A stretch of DNA of 64,000 nt from JAKALX01 sp964508715 (GTDB lineage Bacteria; Chloroflexota; Dehalococcoidia; Tepidiformales; Tepidiformaceae). Where the stretch lies: positions 6,582-70,581 of the forward strand of contig CAZDUX010000016.1 of assembly GCA_964508715.1 (NCBI GenBank), in the 5' to 3' direction. Below are positions 36,262-44,308 of this stretch, piece after piece (positions within the stretch are counted from its first letter, which is position 1; the number at the start of each line of letters is the position of its first letter). The notes beneath the pieces are model-generated. The model was not told where the DNA came from and searched no databases. It was given only the letters and a program-made list of their open reading frames with translations. The translations under genes and the position numbers were made by a program.

Positions 36262-37746
36262 TCAGGCGAGCTTGATGTGGATCGCCTTCGTCTCCATGTA
36301 CTCCTCGAGACCGGCGCTTCCGAGTTCGCGGCCGATGCCGCTCTGCTTGTAGCCACCGTAGGGCATGTTGTTGAGGCCGGCGGCGTGGTAGGCGTTGACC
36401 CAGACGGTGCCCGCACGGAGCCCCTTCGCGACCTTCATCGCAACGTTGATGTCCTTCGTCCAGACAGCGGCGGCGAGCCCGTACATCGTGTCGTTCGCGG
36501 TGCGGATGACGTCCTCGACGTCATCGAAGGAGAGAACAGACAGCACCGGTCCGAAGATCTCCTCGCGGGCGATGCTGGCGGAATTGACGACCTCGTCGAA
36601 GATGGTGGGCTGGACAAAGAGGCCCTTTGCGAGGTCACCATCGGTGGCACGGTTACCGCCGGTGACGAGCTTCGCCTCCTTCTTGCCGGCTTCGAGGTAG
36701 CCCTCGATCTTGGCGAGCTGGTTCTGGTTGATCACGGGGCCCATTGTCGTCGTCGGATCGAGCGGGTCACCCATCTTGAGGGAGGCGCCCATGCCGGCCA
36801 GCCTGGTGACGAACTCATCCTTGACGCGGTTCGAGACGAGAAGACGAGAGCCCGCCTGGCAGACCTGGCCGCTGTTGAGGTAGATGCCGAAGAAAGCGCC
36901 AGCAACGGCCGCATCGATCTGGGCATCGGGGAAAACGATGTTCGGCGACTTGCCGCCGAGTTCGAGCGAGATCTTCTTGACGTTGTTGGCCGCGGCGCGC
37001 ATGACAGCCTTGCCGCTTGCGGTCGAGCCGGTGAAAGCGACCTTGTCGACGAGTTCGCTGGCGGCGATGTGCTGGCCGACGAGTGCGCCATTATCGGTTT
37101 CACTGGTGACGACGTTGAACACACCCGGAGGGAGGCCGGCCTCGGCGAGAATGCGGGCAAGGATGAGCGTGCTGCCAGGGGTGTAATGCGACGGCTTGGC
37201 AACCATGGTGCAGCCAGCAGCAATAGCCGGGCCAACTTTCCATGAGATGAGGAGAAGCGGGAAGTTCCAGGGCGTGATGATACCGACGACGCCGACGGGT
37301 TCGTGGACGACGAGGCCGACGGCATCAGGGACCTGCTGGGTGATGGATTCCCCGCGAAGGTCGAGCGCTTTCGCGGCGAAAAGCTCAAAGGTTTCGGCGG
37401 CGCCGGCAACTTCACCCATGGCCATGTTCTTGGGCTTGCCGACCTCGTTCGCAATGCTCGTGGCGAGTTCGTCGATGTTCGCGAGCAGGAGTTGGGCGGC
37501 CTTCTGGAGGATGCGGGCGCGATCCTTGGCGGGAGACACCGGCCAGCGCGTTTCATCAAATGCTTTGCGGGCGGCGAGGATGGCCCGCTGAGCGTCTTCG
37601 ACACCGGCATTCGGGTAGGTTGCGACGATACGGCCATCGTAGGGGCTGATACGGTTGAAGGTCTCACCGGTGGCGGCGGCCACCCACTGGCCGTCGATGA
37701 ACTGCTGGTAAGCCTGGACTTCGGGGCGGTCGGCTACGGATGTCAT
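36262..37746 (-). CDS. NAD(P)-dependent aldehyde dehydrogenase
   Basis: ATG 37746 (MTSVADRPEVQAYQQFIDG) gives 494 residues, the standard ALDH length. The frame stays open far upstream, antisense to the selenoprotein gene, and that extension is rejected. Visible: the oxyanion Asn in TPWNFPLLL, cofactor Lys in MVAKPSHYTPG, FTGSTASGKAV, the general base Glu in LELGGKSPNIV, the catalytic Cys in NSGQVCQAGSRLL, and EEIFGPVLSVL. The Ser and His in KPSHYTPG replace the usual SEQTP-type residues. The substrate aldehyde is unknown. Divergent from the selenoprotein gene, 258 bp apart. Confidence 0.93.
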   Translation of the reverse strand: MTSVADRPEVQAYQQFIDGQWVAAATGETFNRISPYDGRIVATYPNAGVEDAQRAILAARKAFDETRWPVSPAKDRARILQKAAQLLLANIDELATSIANEVGKPKNMAMGEVAGAAETFELFAAKALDLRGESITQQVPDAVGLVVHEPVGVVGIITPWNFPLLLISWKVGPAIAAGCTMVAKPSHYTPGSTLILARILAEAGLPPGVFNVVTSETDNGALVGQHIAASELVDKVAFTGSTASGKAVMRAAANNVKKISLELGGKSPNIVFPDAQIDAAVAGAFFGIYLNSGQVCQAGSRLLVSNRVKDEFVTRLAGMGASLKMGDPLDPTTTMGPVINQNQLAKIEGYLEAGKKEAKLVTGGNRATDGDLAKGLFVQPTIFDEVVNSASIAREEIFGPVLSVLSFDDVEDVIRTANDTMYGLAAAVWTKDINVAMKVAKGLRAGTVWVNAYHAAGLNNMPYGGYKQSGIGRELGSAGLEEYMETKAIHIKLA

Positions 37747-38004
37747 TCTGCACCTCGTTATGCTACTGGTGACATATTGTACGCTGCCGGGCGAGCGCTC
37801 GCCGAAACACCGGGGACGTGGCAAACCCACGTGGTACAGGCAGGACAAGCCCCACGGCCGCACGCACCGGCGTCCTCCGGCATCCTGCTTCAAGCGTAGC
37901 CGGTCGGGTGCTCTTCGCAGGGACACCGTTACACAATTGCAAGCATCCCCGACAGCGGGAGCCACCCACTCCACAACAGGCGCAGCGGCGCGTAGGCTGG
38001 AAGC

Positions 38005-38667
38005 ATGGCTGAACCGTTGAAGATCACCGTTGTTTCGGATTACGTCTGACCCTGGTGCTACATCGCTGCCCGTCGGGTAGCGCAGATGGAAGAGGAATTC
38101 GAGGTCGAGGTCACCTGGTGGCCGTTCGAGCTGCACCCGGAGACACCCGCCGAGGGACGGCACGTCGATGAGATCATCGCGCCATCCCGCCGAACCGAGG
38201 AATACCGTTCGCACCTGAAGCAGTACGCGGCAGATGCGGGGCTGGCACTCGCTTCGAACCGCTGGGTCGCGAACTCGCACCGGGCACTGGAGCTGGCAGA
38301 GTTCGCACGGGAGCGAGGGAAGTTCGACTGCGTTCACGAAGGGTTGTTCCGGGCGTACTTCGCCGAAGCAAAGAACATCGGCGATGTGGACGTGTTGCTG
38401 GAGATTGCCCGCGAGTGCGGCCTGGACCCGCTCGACTTCCAGGCGGAGATGCTCTCGGGGCGGCTTGCGGCAGAAGTGGATGCGGCGACCACAGAGGCGC
38501 GGCGGGCGGGGGTCTCGAGTACACCGACGATGATCTTCGGCGAGCAGTTCGCCATACCGGGCGCGCAGGAGATGGCGGTCTACCGGGACGTCCTGCGGCG
38601 CGCGGGCGCCCGGCCACGCGGGGAGGGATTCGAAATCCCGGTCATCCCCATCTCCGATATCACATAG
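38005..38667 (+). CDS. FrnE/DsbA-family oxidoreductase, probable selenoprotein (UxxC)
   Basis: ATG 38005 opens a 220-residue DsbA-like (FrnE subfamily) protein: MAEPLKITVVSDYV-TGA-PWCYIAARRV. The in-frame TGA at 38047-38049 (residue 15) falls exactly where the family has the first active-site Cys of CPWC, giving UPWC. The frame then continues to a TAG stop with FrnE landmarks VTWWPFELHPETPAEG and the cis-Pro loop VSSTPTMIFGEQFAIPGAQ. A SECIS-like hairpin follows the TGA. Family members are cytoplasmic or secreted thiol oxidoreductases; no signal peptide is seen. Standard calling would start at ATG 38086 and lose the active site. The alternative, a nonsense mutation, would have had to hit the catalytic codon by chance. 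Confidence 0.85.
38061..38088 (+). promoter_or_regulatory. Bacterial SECIS-like hairpin
   Basis: An 8-bp stem, CGCTGCCC (38064-38071) with GGGTAGCG (38075-38082), contains one G-U pair and closes the loop GTC. Outer CAT/ATG pairs extend it across a 3-nt bulge. The loop begins with G, and 22 nt separate the TGA from the loop, within the 16-37 nt range described for bacterial SECIS elements. Confidence 0.75.
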
Positions 38668-38857
38668 CCCGGCGACAGGTGGCCCGCGAGGGAGGTGAAA
38701 TCGGCGGGCTCGGAAGACGCTGCCATGCAGGGCGGCAGCCGGTGCCACCCGCGAATAGCGGCAGCTGAGGGCTGACCGTTCCTTGCCCCGAAGCAACGCG
38801 CTCGAAACATGCGGGCGCTACACTTGGGCGCATCGTGACCCCGACGGGAGCTCCCAG

Positions 38858-40180
38858 ATGAGCGAATCGGCTTCGTATGTTATTTCCGCCTGCCGCGAGC
38901 ATGACATCAAGTTCATCCGGCTCTGGTTCACCGACATCGTCGGTACGCTGAAATCCTTCGCGATCACGGTGGAGGAGTTGGAGAAGGCGCTGGATGAGGG
39001 GATGGGGTTCGACGGGTCGTCGATCGAGGGGTTTGCCCGGATCGACGAGTCGGACATGATTGCCCTGCCAGACCCGACGACGTTTCAACTCATCCCGTGG
39101 CGCCCAAAGGAATCGGGCGTGGCGCGGATGTTCTGCGACATCTACCAGCCGGACGGGCGGCCGTTCGAGGGGGACCCGAGGTTTGTCCTCCGGCAGCAGC
39201 TCAAGCGGGCCTCGGACCTGGGCTACACCTTCTACGTAAGCCCGGAGTTGGAGTACTTCTACTTCAAGAACTCGTCGGCAACGGAGTTGCTCGATCAGGG
39301 AGGTTACTTCGACCAGGTGGCGGACGCCGCGCACGACCTGCGGCGCGAGACAGTGTTGACACTCGGTGCGATGGGCATCGAGGTGGAATATAGCCACCAC
39401 GAGGTTGCCCCGAGCCAGCACGAAATCGCGCTTCGCTACACCGATGCGCTGACGATGGCGGACGCGGCGATGACGTATCGCCTCGTCGTCAAAGAGATCG
39501 CGATGGCGAACGGTGTCTACGCGACGTTCATGCCAAAACCGATGGCAAACCAGAACGGGAGCGGGATGCATGTGCACCAGTCGCTCTTCAAGGGAGAGCG
39601 CAATGCGTTCTTCAACCCGGAGGACCCGTACCACCTGAGCGCAGTGGCGCGGGGATACATCGCGGGGCTCCTGCACCATGCGCGCGAGATTACCCTCGTA
39701 ACGAACCAGTGGGTGAACAGCTACAAGCGGCTTCTACCGGGGTTCGAAGCGCCGGTGTACCTGAGCTGGGCACGCCGGAACCGTAGCGATCTCATCCGCA
39801 TCCCCGAGTACCAACCGGGGAGGGAGTTGCACACGCGGATCGAGTACCGTTCGCCCGATCCGGCCTGCAACCCGTACCTCGTGTTCGCGGTGATGCTGGC
39901 AGCGGGGCTCGACGGGATCGAGAAGGAGATCCCTCTGCCGGCGCCGGTAGAGGAGAACGTCTTCGAGATGACGCCGGCAGAGCGGGCCGCGCGGGGTATC
40001 ACGACCTTGCCAGGGAGCCTGATCGAGGCGATTGAGGCTGCCGAGGGCTCTGCATTGCTGCGGTCGGCGCTTGGGGACCACGTGTTCGAAAGCCTGCTGA
40101 AGAACAAGCGGATCGAGTGGGATCGTTACCGGCGCCACATCACGGATTTCGAACTGGCGGAGTATCTGCCGGTACTCTGA
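38858..40180 (+). CDS. glnA: Glutamine synthetase, type I
   Basis: Forms glutamine from glutamate, ammonia and ATP. The start ATG 38858 follows GGGAG and gives 440 residues, the length of the GSI-alpha type. Signatures: MGFDGSSIEGFARIDESDM, the metal-site GIEVEYSHHEVAPSQHEI, ATFMPKPMANQNGSGMHVHQ, and NRSDLIRIP. The C-terminal adenylylation Tyr loop of GSI-beta was not recognised, so feedback or protein-protein control is more likely. With gdhA it completes ammonia assimilation. An upstream in-frame start at 38783 is rejected. Confidence 0.96.
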   Translation: MSESASYVISACREHDIKFIRLWFTDIVGTLKSFAITVEELEKALDEGMGFDGSSIEGFARIDESDMIALPDPTTFQLIPWRPKESGVARMFCDIYQPDGRPFEGDPRFVLRQQLKRASDLGYTFYVSPELEYFYFKNSSATELLDQGGYFDQVADAAHDLRRETVLTLGAMGIEVEYSHHEVAPSQHEIALRYTDALTMADAAMTYRLVVKEIAMANGVYATFMPKPMANQNGSGMHVHQSLFKGERNAFFNPEDPYHLSAVARGYIAGLLHHAREITLVTNQWVNSYKRLLPGFEAPVYLSWARRNRSDLIRIPEYQPGRELHTRIEYRSPDPACNPYLVFAVMLAAGLDGIEKEIPLPAPVEENVFEMTPAERAARGITTLPGSLIEAIEAAEGSALLRSALGDHVFESLLKNKRIEWDRYRRHITDFELAEYLPVL

Positions 40181-40273
40181 GATGTGGCCCACAGTCAGGC
40201 GTCATGTCTTCTGCATACACTCGGCCTGGCCGGTTGCAGCACCAGACAGGCAGCCGGACCCAGGGAGCCAGGA

Positions 40274-40693
40274 ATGACCACCACTGTTGACACGCTCGCC
40301 CGTGTACCGATGTTCCACGCCCTCAACCGCAAAGCTCTCGATCGTCTCGATCGGATCACACGGGAACGCTCGTACAGGGCCGGCGACGAAATCGTCCGTG
40401 AAGGCGATGAGGGTGTCGGTTTCTTCTTGATCACGCGCGGGAAAGTGGATGTCGTGCGGGGCGCGACGCACCTGGATACGCTCGGGGAAGGTGACTTCTT
40501 CGGGGAGATGGCACTACTCGACAACCACCGCCGAAGCGCGACGGTGAGAGCCACAGAACCAGCCACGTGCCTGGCGATGCTTCGCTCGGATTTCCTCGCC
40601 GAGCTTCGGTCGAACGCAGAGGTCGCGGTCGAGATGCTGGCATATATGAGCCGGCGGTTGCGCGAGCTCGATGAGCGGCTGGCCGGTGAATAG
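40274..40693 (+). CDS. Stand-alone cyclic-nucleotide-binding domain protein
   Basis: ATG 40274 gives 139 residues; AGGGAG and AGGA lie upstream. A single CNB domain (about 10-122) starts VPMFHALNRKALDRLDRI. The phosphate-binding cassette is intact: EGDFFGEMALLDNHRRSATV, with the conserved Glu and Arg that hold the cyclic phosphate. No HTH follows, so it is not a CRP-type DNA binder; it may regulate a partner protein. It sits between glnA and a small motility-like gene. Confidence 0.85.
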   Translation: MTTTVDTLARVPMFHALNRKALDRLDRITRERSYRAGDEIVREGDEGVGFFLITRGKVDVVRGATHLDTLGEGDFFGEMALLDNHRRSATVRATEPATCLAMLRSDFLAELRSNAEVAVEMLAYMSRRLRELDERLAGE

Positions 40694-40735
40694 CATGCCA
40701 GTCAACCGGTTGGCGATGCCGGGGAGTGCGCGGGC

Positions 40736-40912
40736 TCAGGCAGTAACGTTCAGGCGCGACCCGACATTGGGGTCGAGGAGGGCGACGAGCTGGGCTCCAA
40801 CAGAGCGCTGAGCATCCATCACCTTCTTCGCGGCGAGGGTGCTGGCGTCACTGGCGAGCCGCTGGGTCGCAAGGGCAGTGGAGAGGGCGGCGATACTGGA
40901 GACCTGGTCCAT
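40736..40912 (-). CDS. YjfB-like small putative motility protein
   Basis: A 58-residue protein beginning MDQVSSIAALSTALATQRLA and ending LDPNVGSRLNVTA. The hydrophilic Ala/Gln/Leu-rich helix and the PNxGxxxNV-type terminus match the YjfB family (putative motility protein), whose members are about 60 residues and accompany flagellar genes in Bacillus; molecular function is unknown. It lies 37 bp downstream of a small membrane-protein gene, at the 3' end of the MFS run. No other motility gene is visible nearby. Confidence 0.65.
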   Translation of the reverse strand: MDQVSSIAALSTALATQRLASDASTLAAKKVMDAQRSVGAQLVALLDPNVGSRLNVTA

Positions 40913-40948
40913 GTCGTGATTGTCGGTTCGTCGCGGGCAGCGCTTGAG

Positions 40949-41200
40949 TCAGCTCTTCTTGTCCTCATCCCTGGGCGCCCGCCCGGCGAGGACGGAGGCG
41001 AACCCCAGCGACTGGCCCGCGAGGAGGAATGCGCTCAGGGCGGCTCCAACCAGCGCGGCAAGGGCGAGGGAGATACCGCTCGAACCGAGCCAGGCAACGA
41101 TGCCGGCGACAACGGCGGTTACCGCGAGCAACAGGACGACCCCGGCGATGATGCCGCGCCCACGGGGCAGGCCAAGGAAGCAGTTTTGCCGGGTTTCCAT
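40949..41200 (-). CDS. Small two-helix membrane protein
   Basis: ATG 41200 gives 83 residues: a short basic start (METRQNCFLGLPRGRG), two hydrophobic helices (about 18-37 and 43-68), and a charged tail ending RDEDKKS. The longer open frame overlaps the MFS gene out of frame. It follows the MFS stop by 16 bp and is probably co-transcribed. No family recognised; it may be an accessory subunit. Confidence 0.6.
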   Translation of the reverse strand: METRQNCFLGLPRGRGIIAGVVLLLAVTAVVAGIVAWLGSSGISLALAALVGAALSAFLLAGQSLGFASVLAGRAPRDEDKKS

Positions 41201-41216
41201 CGCTCGGGCATCTGGA

Positions 41217-42530
41217 TCAGCCCCCGGCGGCGGTCGCCGTCTCTTCTTCGTCGGCGCGCTCCTGCAAGGCAGCGGGGAGTGTTGCGAAGCTGAGCGCCGA
41301 GGAGATGTGGTAGCTTCGCAGGTCGGGCATCCACTTCGCAACAGCACCGAGCACGGTCAGGCAGCCGATGCCGCCGCTGACGACTGCAAACGTCGCGCTC
41401 GTGGCGGCAGCAACGAATCCGGACTCAACGCGGCCGAGCTGGTTTGATGCACCAATGAAGAGCATGTTCACTGAGCTAACGCGGCCCCGAAGTTCATCCG
41501 GCGTGGCGAGCTGGACGGTGGTGAAACGCATGACGACGGATATCTGGTCGCTGGCGCCTACGAACATGTAGGCGAGGAGCGAGACGGCATAGTTCCGGGA
41601 GAGGCCAAAGGCGATCGTTCCCAGCCCGAATCCCGCGACGGCGATGAGAAGTGCACGGCCCGTTCGCTGGATGGGCGGCAAGAAGACGAGGCAGACACTC
41701 ATCATGAGAGCACCGATGTCGAGCGCCGAGTAGAGAATCCCGTAGCCGATCCCCCCGACGTGGAGGATGTCGGTCGCGTAGATTGGCAGGAGGGCCGTGG
41801 CGCCGCCGAAAATGACGGCGAACATATCCAGCGTCATCACCCCGAGGAGGACCTGGCGGGTGAAGACGAAGTGGACACCCTCCTTGATCGCGGCGAAGGA
41901 GACGCGGCGGGGCTCGCCTTCACGCGGGCGCGGACGAAGGAACGAAAGAGCGGCGAGCGATATGGCGACCAGGATGATGTGAGCGACATATGCAGCATTG
42001 ATGCTCACCGCGCCGATGAGGAGTCCGCCGATTGCGGGGCCGGTGACGAAGCCCAGCTGCTGCGCGGTCGTGTTCACTGTCACCGCGTTCGGGAAGGTCT
42101 CGGGCGTGACGACAGAGACGAGAAGAGCCTGGCGGGCCGGATTCTCGAACGACGAGGCGACAGCCATCAGGAAGATCGCCACGTAGATGATGCCAAGGTT
42201 GATGTGCCCGCTGGCCGTGGTGGCGATCAGGATGACCGAGGTGGTGAGCGGGACGAAGTGGGCGAGCATCGAGATGACGCGGCGGTCGTGGCTATCGGCA
42301 AAGGCGCCGCCAAGGAGGCTCAGCCCGAGGATGGCGGGGATGAACTGGACGAGCCCCATGATGCCGAGCTGAAGGGCGGAGCCGGAGATCTCGTAGACCT
42401 GCCAGGCGATGGCCGCCTGGACGAGGGTCATGGCCATGCCGCTCGTGATGCGGCTGACGGCAAACGTGGCGAACGACGGCTGACGCAGGGCTGCGAAGGG
42501 GTCGTGCCTGGCGCGCACGTTGTCGCTCAC
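41217..42530 (-). CDS. MFS transporter, DHA3/enterobactin-exporter-like
   Basis: A 437-residue, 12-helix major facilitator starting at GTG 42530. The N-terminus FAALRQPSFATFAVSRITSGMAMTLVQAAIAWQVYEISGSA is characteristic of the DHA3 (MFS_3/MefE-like) branch. The loop 2-3 signature reads LGGAFADSHDRRVI. Members usually expel drugs, siderophores or other small molecules. Terminal residues are acidic. A hairpin separates it from trxB upstream. Confidence 0.9.
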   Translation of the reverse strand: MSDNVRARHDPFAALRQPSFATFAVSRITSGMAMTLVQAAIAWQVYEISGSALQLGIMGLVQFIPAILGLSLLGGAFADSHDRRVISMLAHFVPLTTSVILIATTASGHINLGIIYVAIFLMAVASSFENPARQALLVSVVTPETFPNAVTVNTTAQQLGFVTGPAIGGLLIGAVSINAAYVAHIILVAISLAALSFLRPRPREGEPRRVSFAAIKEGVHFVFTRQVLLGVMTLDMFAVIFGGATALLPIYATDILHVGGIGYGILYSALDIGALMMSVCLVFLPPIQRTGRALLIAVAGFGLGTIAFGLSRNYAVSLLAYMFVGASDQISVVMRFTTVQLATPDELRGRVSSVNMLFIGASNQLGRVESGFVAAATSATFAVVSGGIGCLTVLGAVAKWMPDLRSYHISSALSFATLPAALQERADEEETATAAGG

Positions 42531-42602
42531 GATGGCCCCCGGTGGGGATGTATCGCGATAGCGTACGTTGCGAGTGGGCGAATGAGCGAATGGAGGATCG
42601 GC

Positions 42603-42628
42603 GAGGGAGGCCCTTGCGGGCCTCCCTC
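42603..42628 (-). terminator. Hairpin between trxB and the MFS gene
   Basis: An 11-bp perfect stem, GAGGGAGGCCC with GGGCCTCCCTC and loop TTGC, lies 40 bp after the trxB stop on the minus strand. There is no strong T-run. Confidence 0.6.
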
Positions 42629-42670
42629 GGTGGTGTCGTCGTCAGCCGGTGAGGATGGCCCCGGCCGCCG

Positions 42671-43624
42671 CTACTTCGCCCCGTGGGAGAGAGGGTGGCC
42701 GGCGAGGTAGTGTTCGGCGGCAATCGCGGCGGTAGCACCATCGCCGCAGGCACTGATGAGCTGGCGCGCCGCCTTCGTGCGGAGGTCGCCGGCGACAAAG
42801 AGCCCGGGGATGGTGGTCTTCATCTCCAGGTCGACAAAGGCGTGGCCGCCGGCGTCCATGTCGACCAGGCCCTTGAGCAGGTGATTGTTCGGGGTCTGGC
42901 CGATGAAGATGAATACCCCGGCGATCGGCTGTTCGGTAGTCTCGCCCGTCTTCAGGTTGCGAAGCAGCACCTTTTCGACGGACTCCTTGCCCTCGATGCG
43001 CTCGACGATGGTGTCCCAGGTGAAGCGCATCTTCGGGTTGGAGAAGGCGCGTTCCTGGTTGATGGCGCTGGCCCGGAGTTCGTGGCGGCGATGCACGATG
43101 GTAACGCTGTTGGCATAGCGCGTGAGGAACTCACCCTCATCGAGCGCAGCATCACCGCCACCGACAACGATGACATCCTGCCCCTGGAAGAACGCGCCAT
43201 CGCAGGTGGCGCAGTAGCTGACGCCCTTGCCAACAAAAGCTGCCTCGCCGGGGACACCAAGCTTGTTGTAGTCGGCGCCGGCCGTCACGATGACCGACCG
43301 GGCAAGGTAGTCACCTTCATCCGTAACGAGGCGGAAGCGGCCATCTGGCTCGACGGCCAGGCCAGTGGCGCCCTCGTAGCGCACCTCGGCGCCGAACTTC
43401 TCGGCCTGCTGCAGGAAGAGCTGGGAGAGATCGAAGCCGTTGATACCGTCGGGAAAGCCGGGGAAGTTTTCGACGATGTCGGTGGTGGCAATCTGGCCAC
43501 CGGCGCCCATGCGTTCGAAGACAGCTGTCTTGCGCATGGCGCGAGCCGCGTAGAGGGCGGCGGTCAGGCCGGCGCCGCCAGCGCCGACGATGGCGATGTC
43601 GAGAGTATCGGATTCACGATTCAC
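42671..43624 (-). CDS. trxB: Thioredoxin reductase
   Basis: The 317-residue FAD/NADPH flavoenzyme reduces thioredoxin. FAD motif IAIVGAGGAGLTAALYAAR lies near residue 10. The redox-active CATC (C138, C141) is in GVSYCATCDGAFF. The NADPH motif VIVVGGGDAALDEG and HRRHELRAS follow, and the C-terminal FAD block is GLFVAGDLRTKAARQLISACGDG. The start is GTG 43624 within a heptad repeat; nearby alternative GTG codons in the repeat make the exact start uncertain by a few residues. Downstream of trxA but separated by a hairpin. Confidence 0.95.
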   Translation of the reverse strand: MNRESDTLDIAIVGAGGAGLTAALYAARAMRKTAVFERMGAGGQIATTDIVENFPGFPDGINGFDLSQLFLQQAEKFGAEVRYEGATGLAVEPDGRFRLVTDEGDYLARSVIVTAGADYNKLGVPGEAAFVGKGVSYCATCDGAFFQGQDVIVVGGGDAALDEGEFLTRYANSVTIVHRRHELRASAINQERAFSNPKMRFTWDTIVERIEGKESVEKVLLRNLKTGETTEQPIAGVFIFIGQTPNNHLLKGLVDMDAGGHAFVDLEMKTTIPGLFVAGDLRTKAARQLISACGDGATAAIAAEHYLAGHPLSHGAK

Positions 43625-43638
43625 AATTCACGATTCCC
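43611..43638. repeat. Heptad tandem repeat (4 units) over the trxB start
   Basis: GATTCAC, GATTCAC, AATTCAC, GATTCCC in succession. On the minus strand each CAC gives a GTG, one of which is the apparent trxB start codon. Confidence 0.65.
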
Positions 43639-43801
43639 AGAAGCGTTCATCTGTTGGGCGCGGCACGCCCTTGCTCTCACGCTCTGCTCATCTGCCGCTC
43701 CATGTAGCCGGGGTCGGCGCTCGGAGGGGCCAAGGTGAAAGCGCTCCGGGCGCCGCACGCCGTGCCGGGATGGCTCGGAATAAGGGGAAACGACAGGAGA
43801 C

Positions 43802-43834
43802 GGGCCCTCCCCCACGAACGTGGCAAGAGGGCCC
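43802..43834 (-). terminator. Hairpin terminator after trxA
   Basis: GGGCCCTC pairs with GAGGGCCC and the loop holds an inner stem CCAC/GTGG. It lies 16 bp after the trxA stop, so trxA may be mainly monocistronic. Confidence 0.6.
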
Positions 43835-43849
43835 GGGAACCAGGCAGAG

Positions 43850-44176
43850 TCAGGCGAGCGCTTCGTCGATGCGCTTCTTGAGGTCACTCTTGGGACGAAA
43901 GCCGACGACGGAGCCCTTGAGTTCGCCGCCCTTGAAGATGAGAAGGGTTGGGATGCTGCGGATACCGAACCTGGTAGGCACCTGCGGGTTCTCATCCGTA
44001 TTCATCTTCATGAAGTTGACCTTGCCCGCGTACTCTTCAGAGAGCTCCTGGACGATAGGGGCGACCATCCGGCAGGGGCCGCACCACGGGGCCCAGAAAT
44101 CGACGAGGGTAGGGAGATCGCTGTTCACGACGTCGGTTTCGAACGTTGCGTCGGTGACTTCTGCAACTTCACTCAT
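43850..44176 (-). CDS. trxA: Thioredoxin
   Basis: A 108-residue general disulfide reductase with the active site WCGPC (C32, C35) in FWAPWCGPCRMVAP and the cis-Pro in GIRSIPTLLIFKGG. ATG 44176 is preceded by GGAAGGA. Transcription should start from a promoter about 60 bp upstream that contains a CsoR-type operator, with the regulator encoded divergently 130 bp away. It is a likely reductant for the single-cysteine peroxiredoxin at 13.5 kb. Confidence 0.95.
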   Translation of the reverse strand: MSEVAEVTDATFETDVVNSDLPTLVDFWAPWCGPCRMVAPIVQELSEEYAGKVNFMKMNTDENPQVPTRFGIRSIPTLLIFKGGELKGSVVGFRPKSDLKKRIDEALA

Positions 44177-44241
44177 GGTTGGTTCCTTCCGGCGCCCGCT
44201 AATTGGTTGACAGAACCTGAGGGCGCTGTATCTTGGAAATG

Positions 44242-44271
44242 AAGATACCCCCAAGGGGTATATCCTGTCAA
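44242..44271 (-). promoter_or_regulatory. trxA promoter with CsoR-type operator
   Basis: Minus-strand -35 TTGACA (44271-44266), 18-bp spacer and -10 TATCTT (44247-44242). The palindrome ATACCCC-CAA-GGGGTAT (44245-44261) covers the spacer and -10. It matches known CsoR/CstR operators (ATACCCC-N3-GGGGTAT type). It lies in the divergent trxA-csoR gap and could serve both genes. Confidence 0.8.
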
Positions 44272-44308
44272 CGGCCGCGCGAGAAGCAGAGAGTCGCAGG
44301 GAAGCAAG

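Noticed and set aside
37747..38796. 350-codon upstream extension of the aldehyde dehydrogenase frame
   Set aside because: ALDH similarity begins at ATG 37746. The extension is Arg/Pro/Cys-rich, antisense to the selenoprotein gene, and has no family pattern.
38668..38857. Possible riboswitch or tRNA-Sec upstream of glnA
   Set aside because: The region is GC-rich with a GCTGCC/GGCAGC stem, but no T-loop GGTTCGA and no glnA-riboswitch core could be found.
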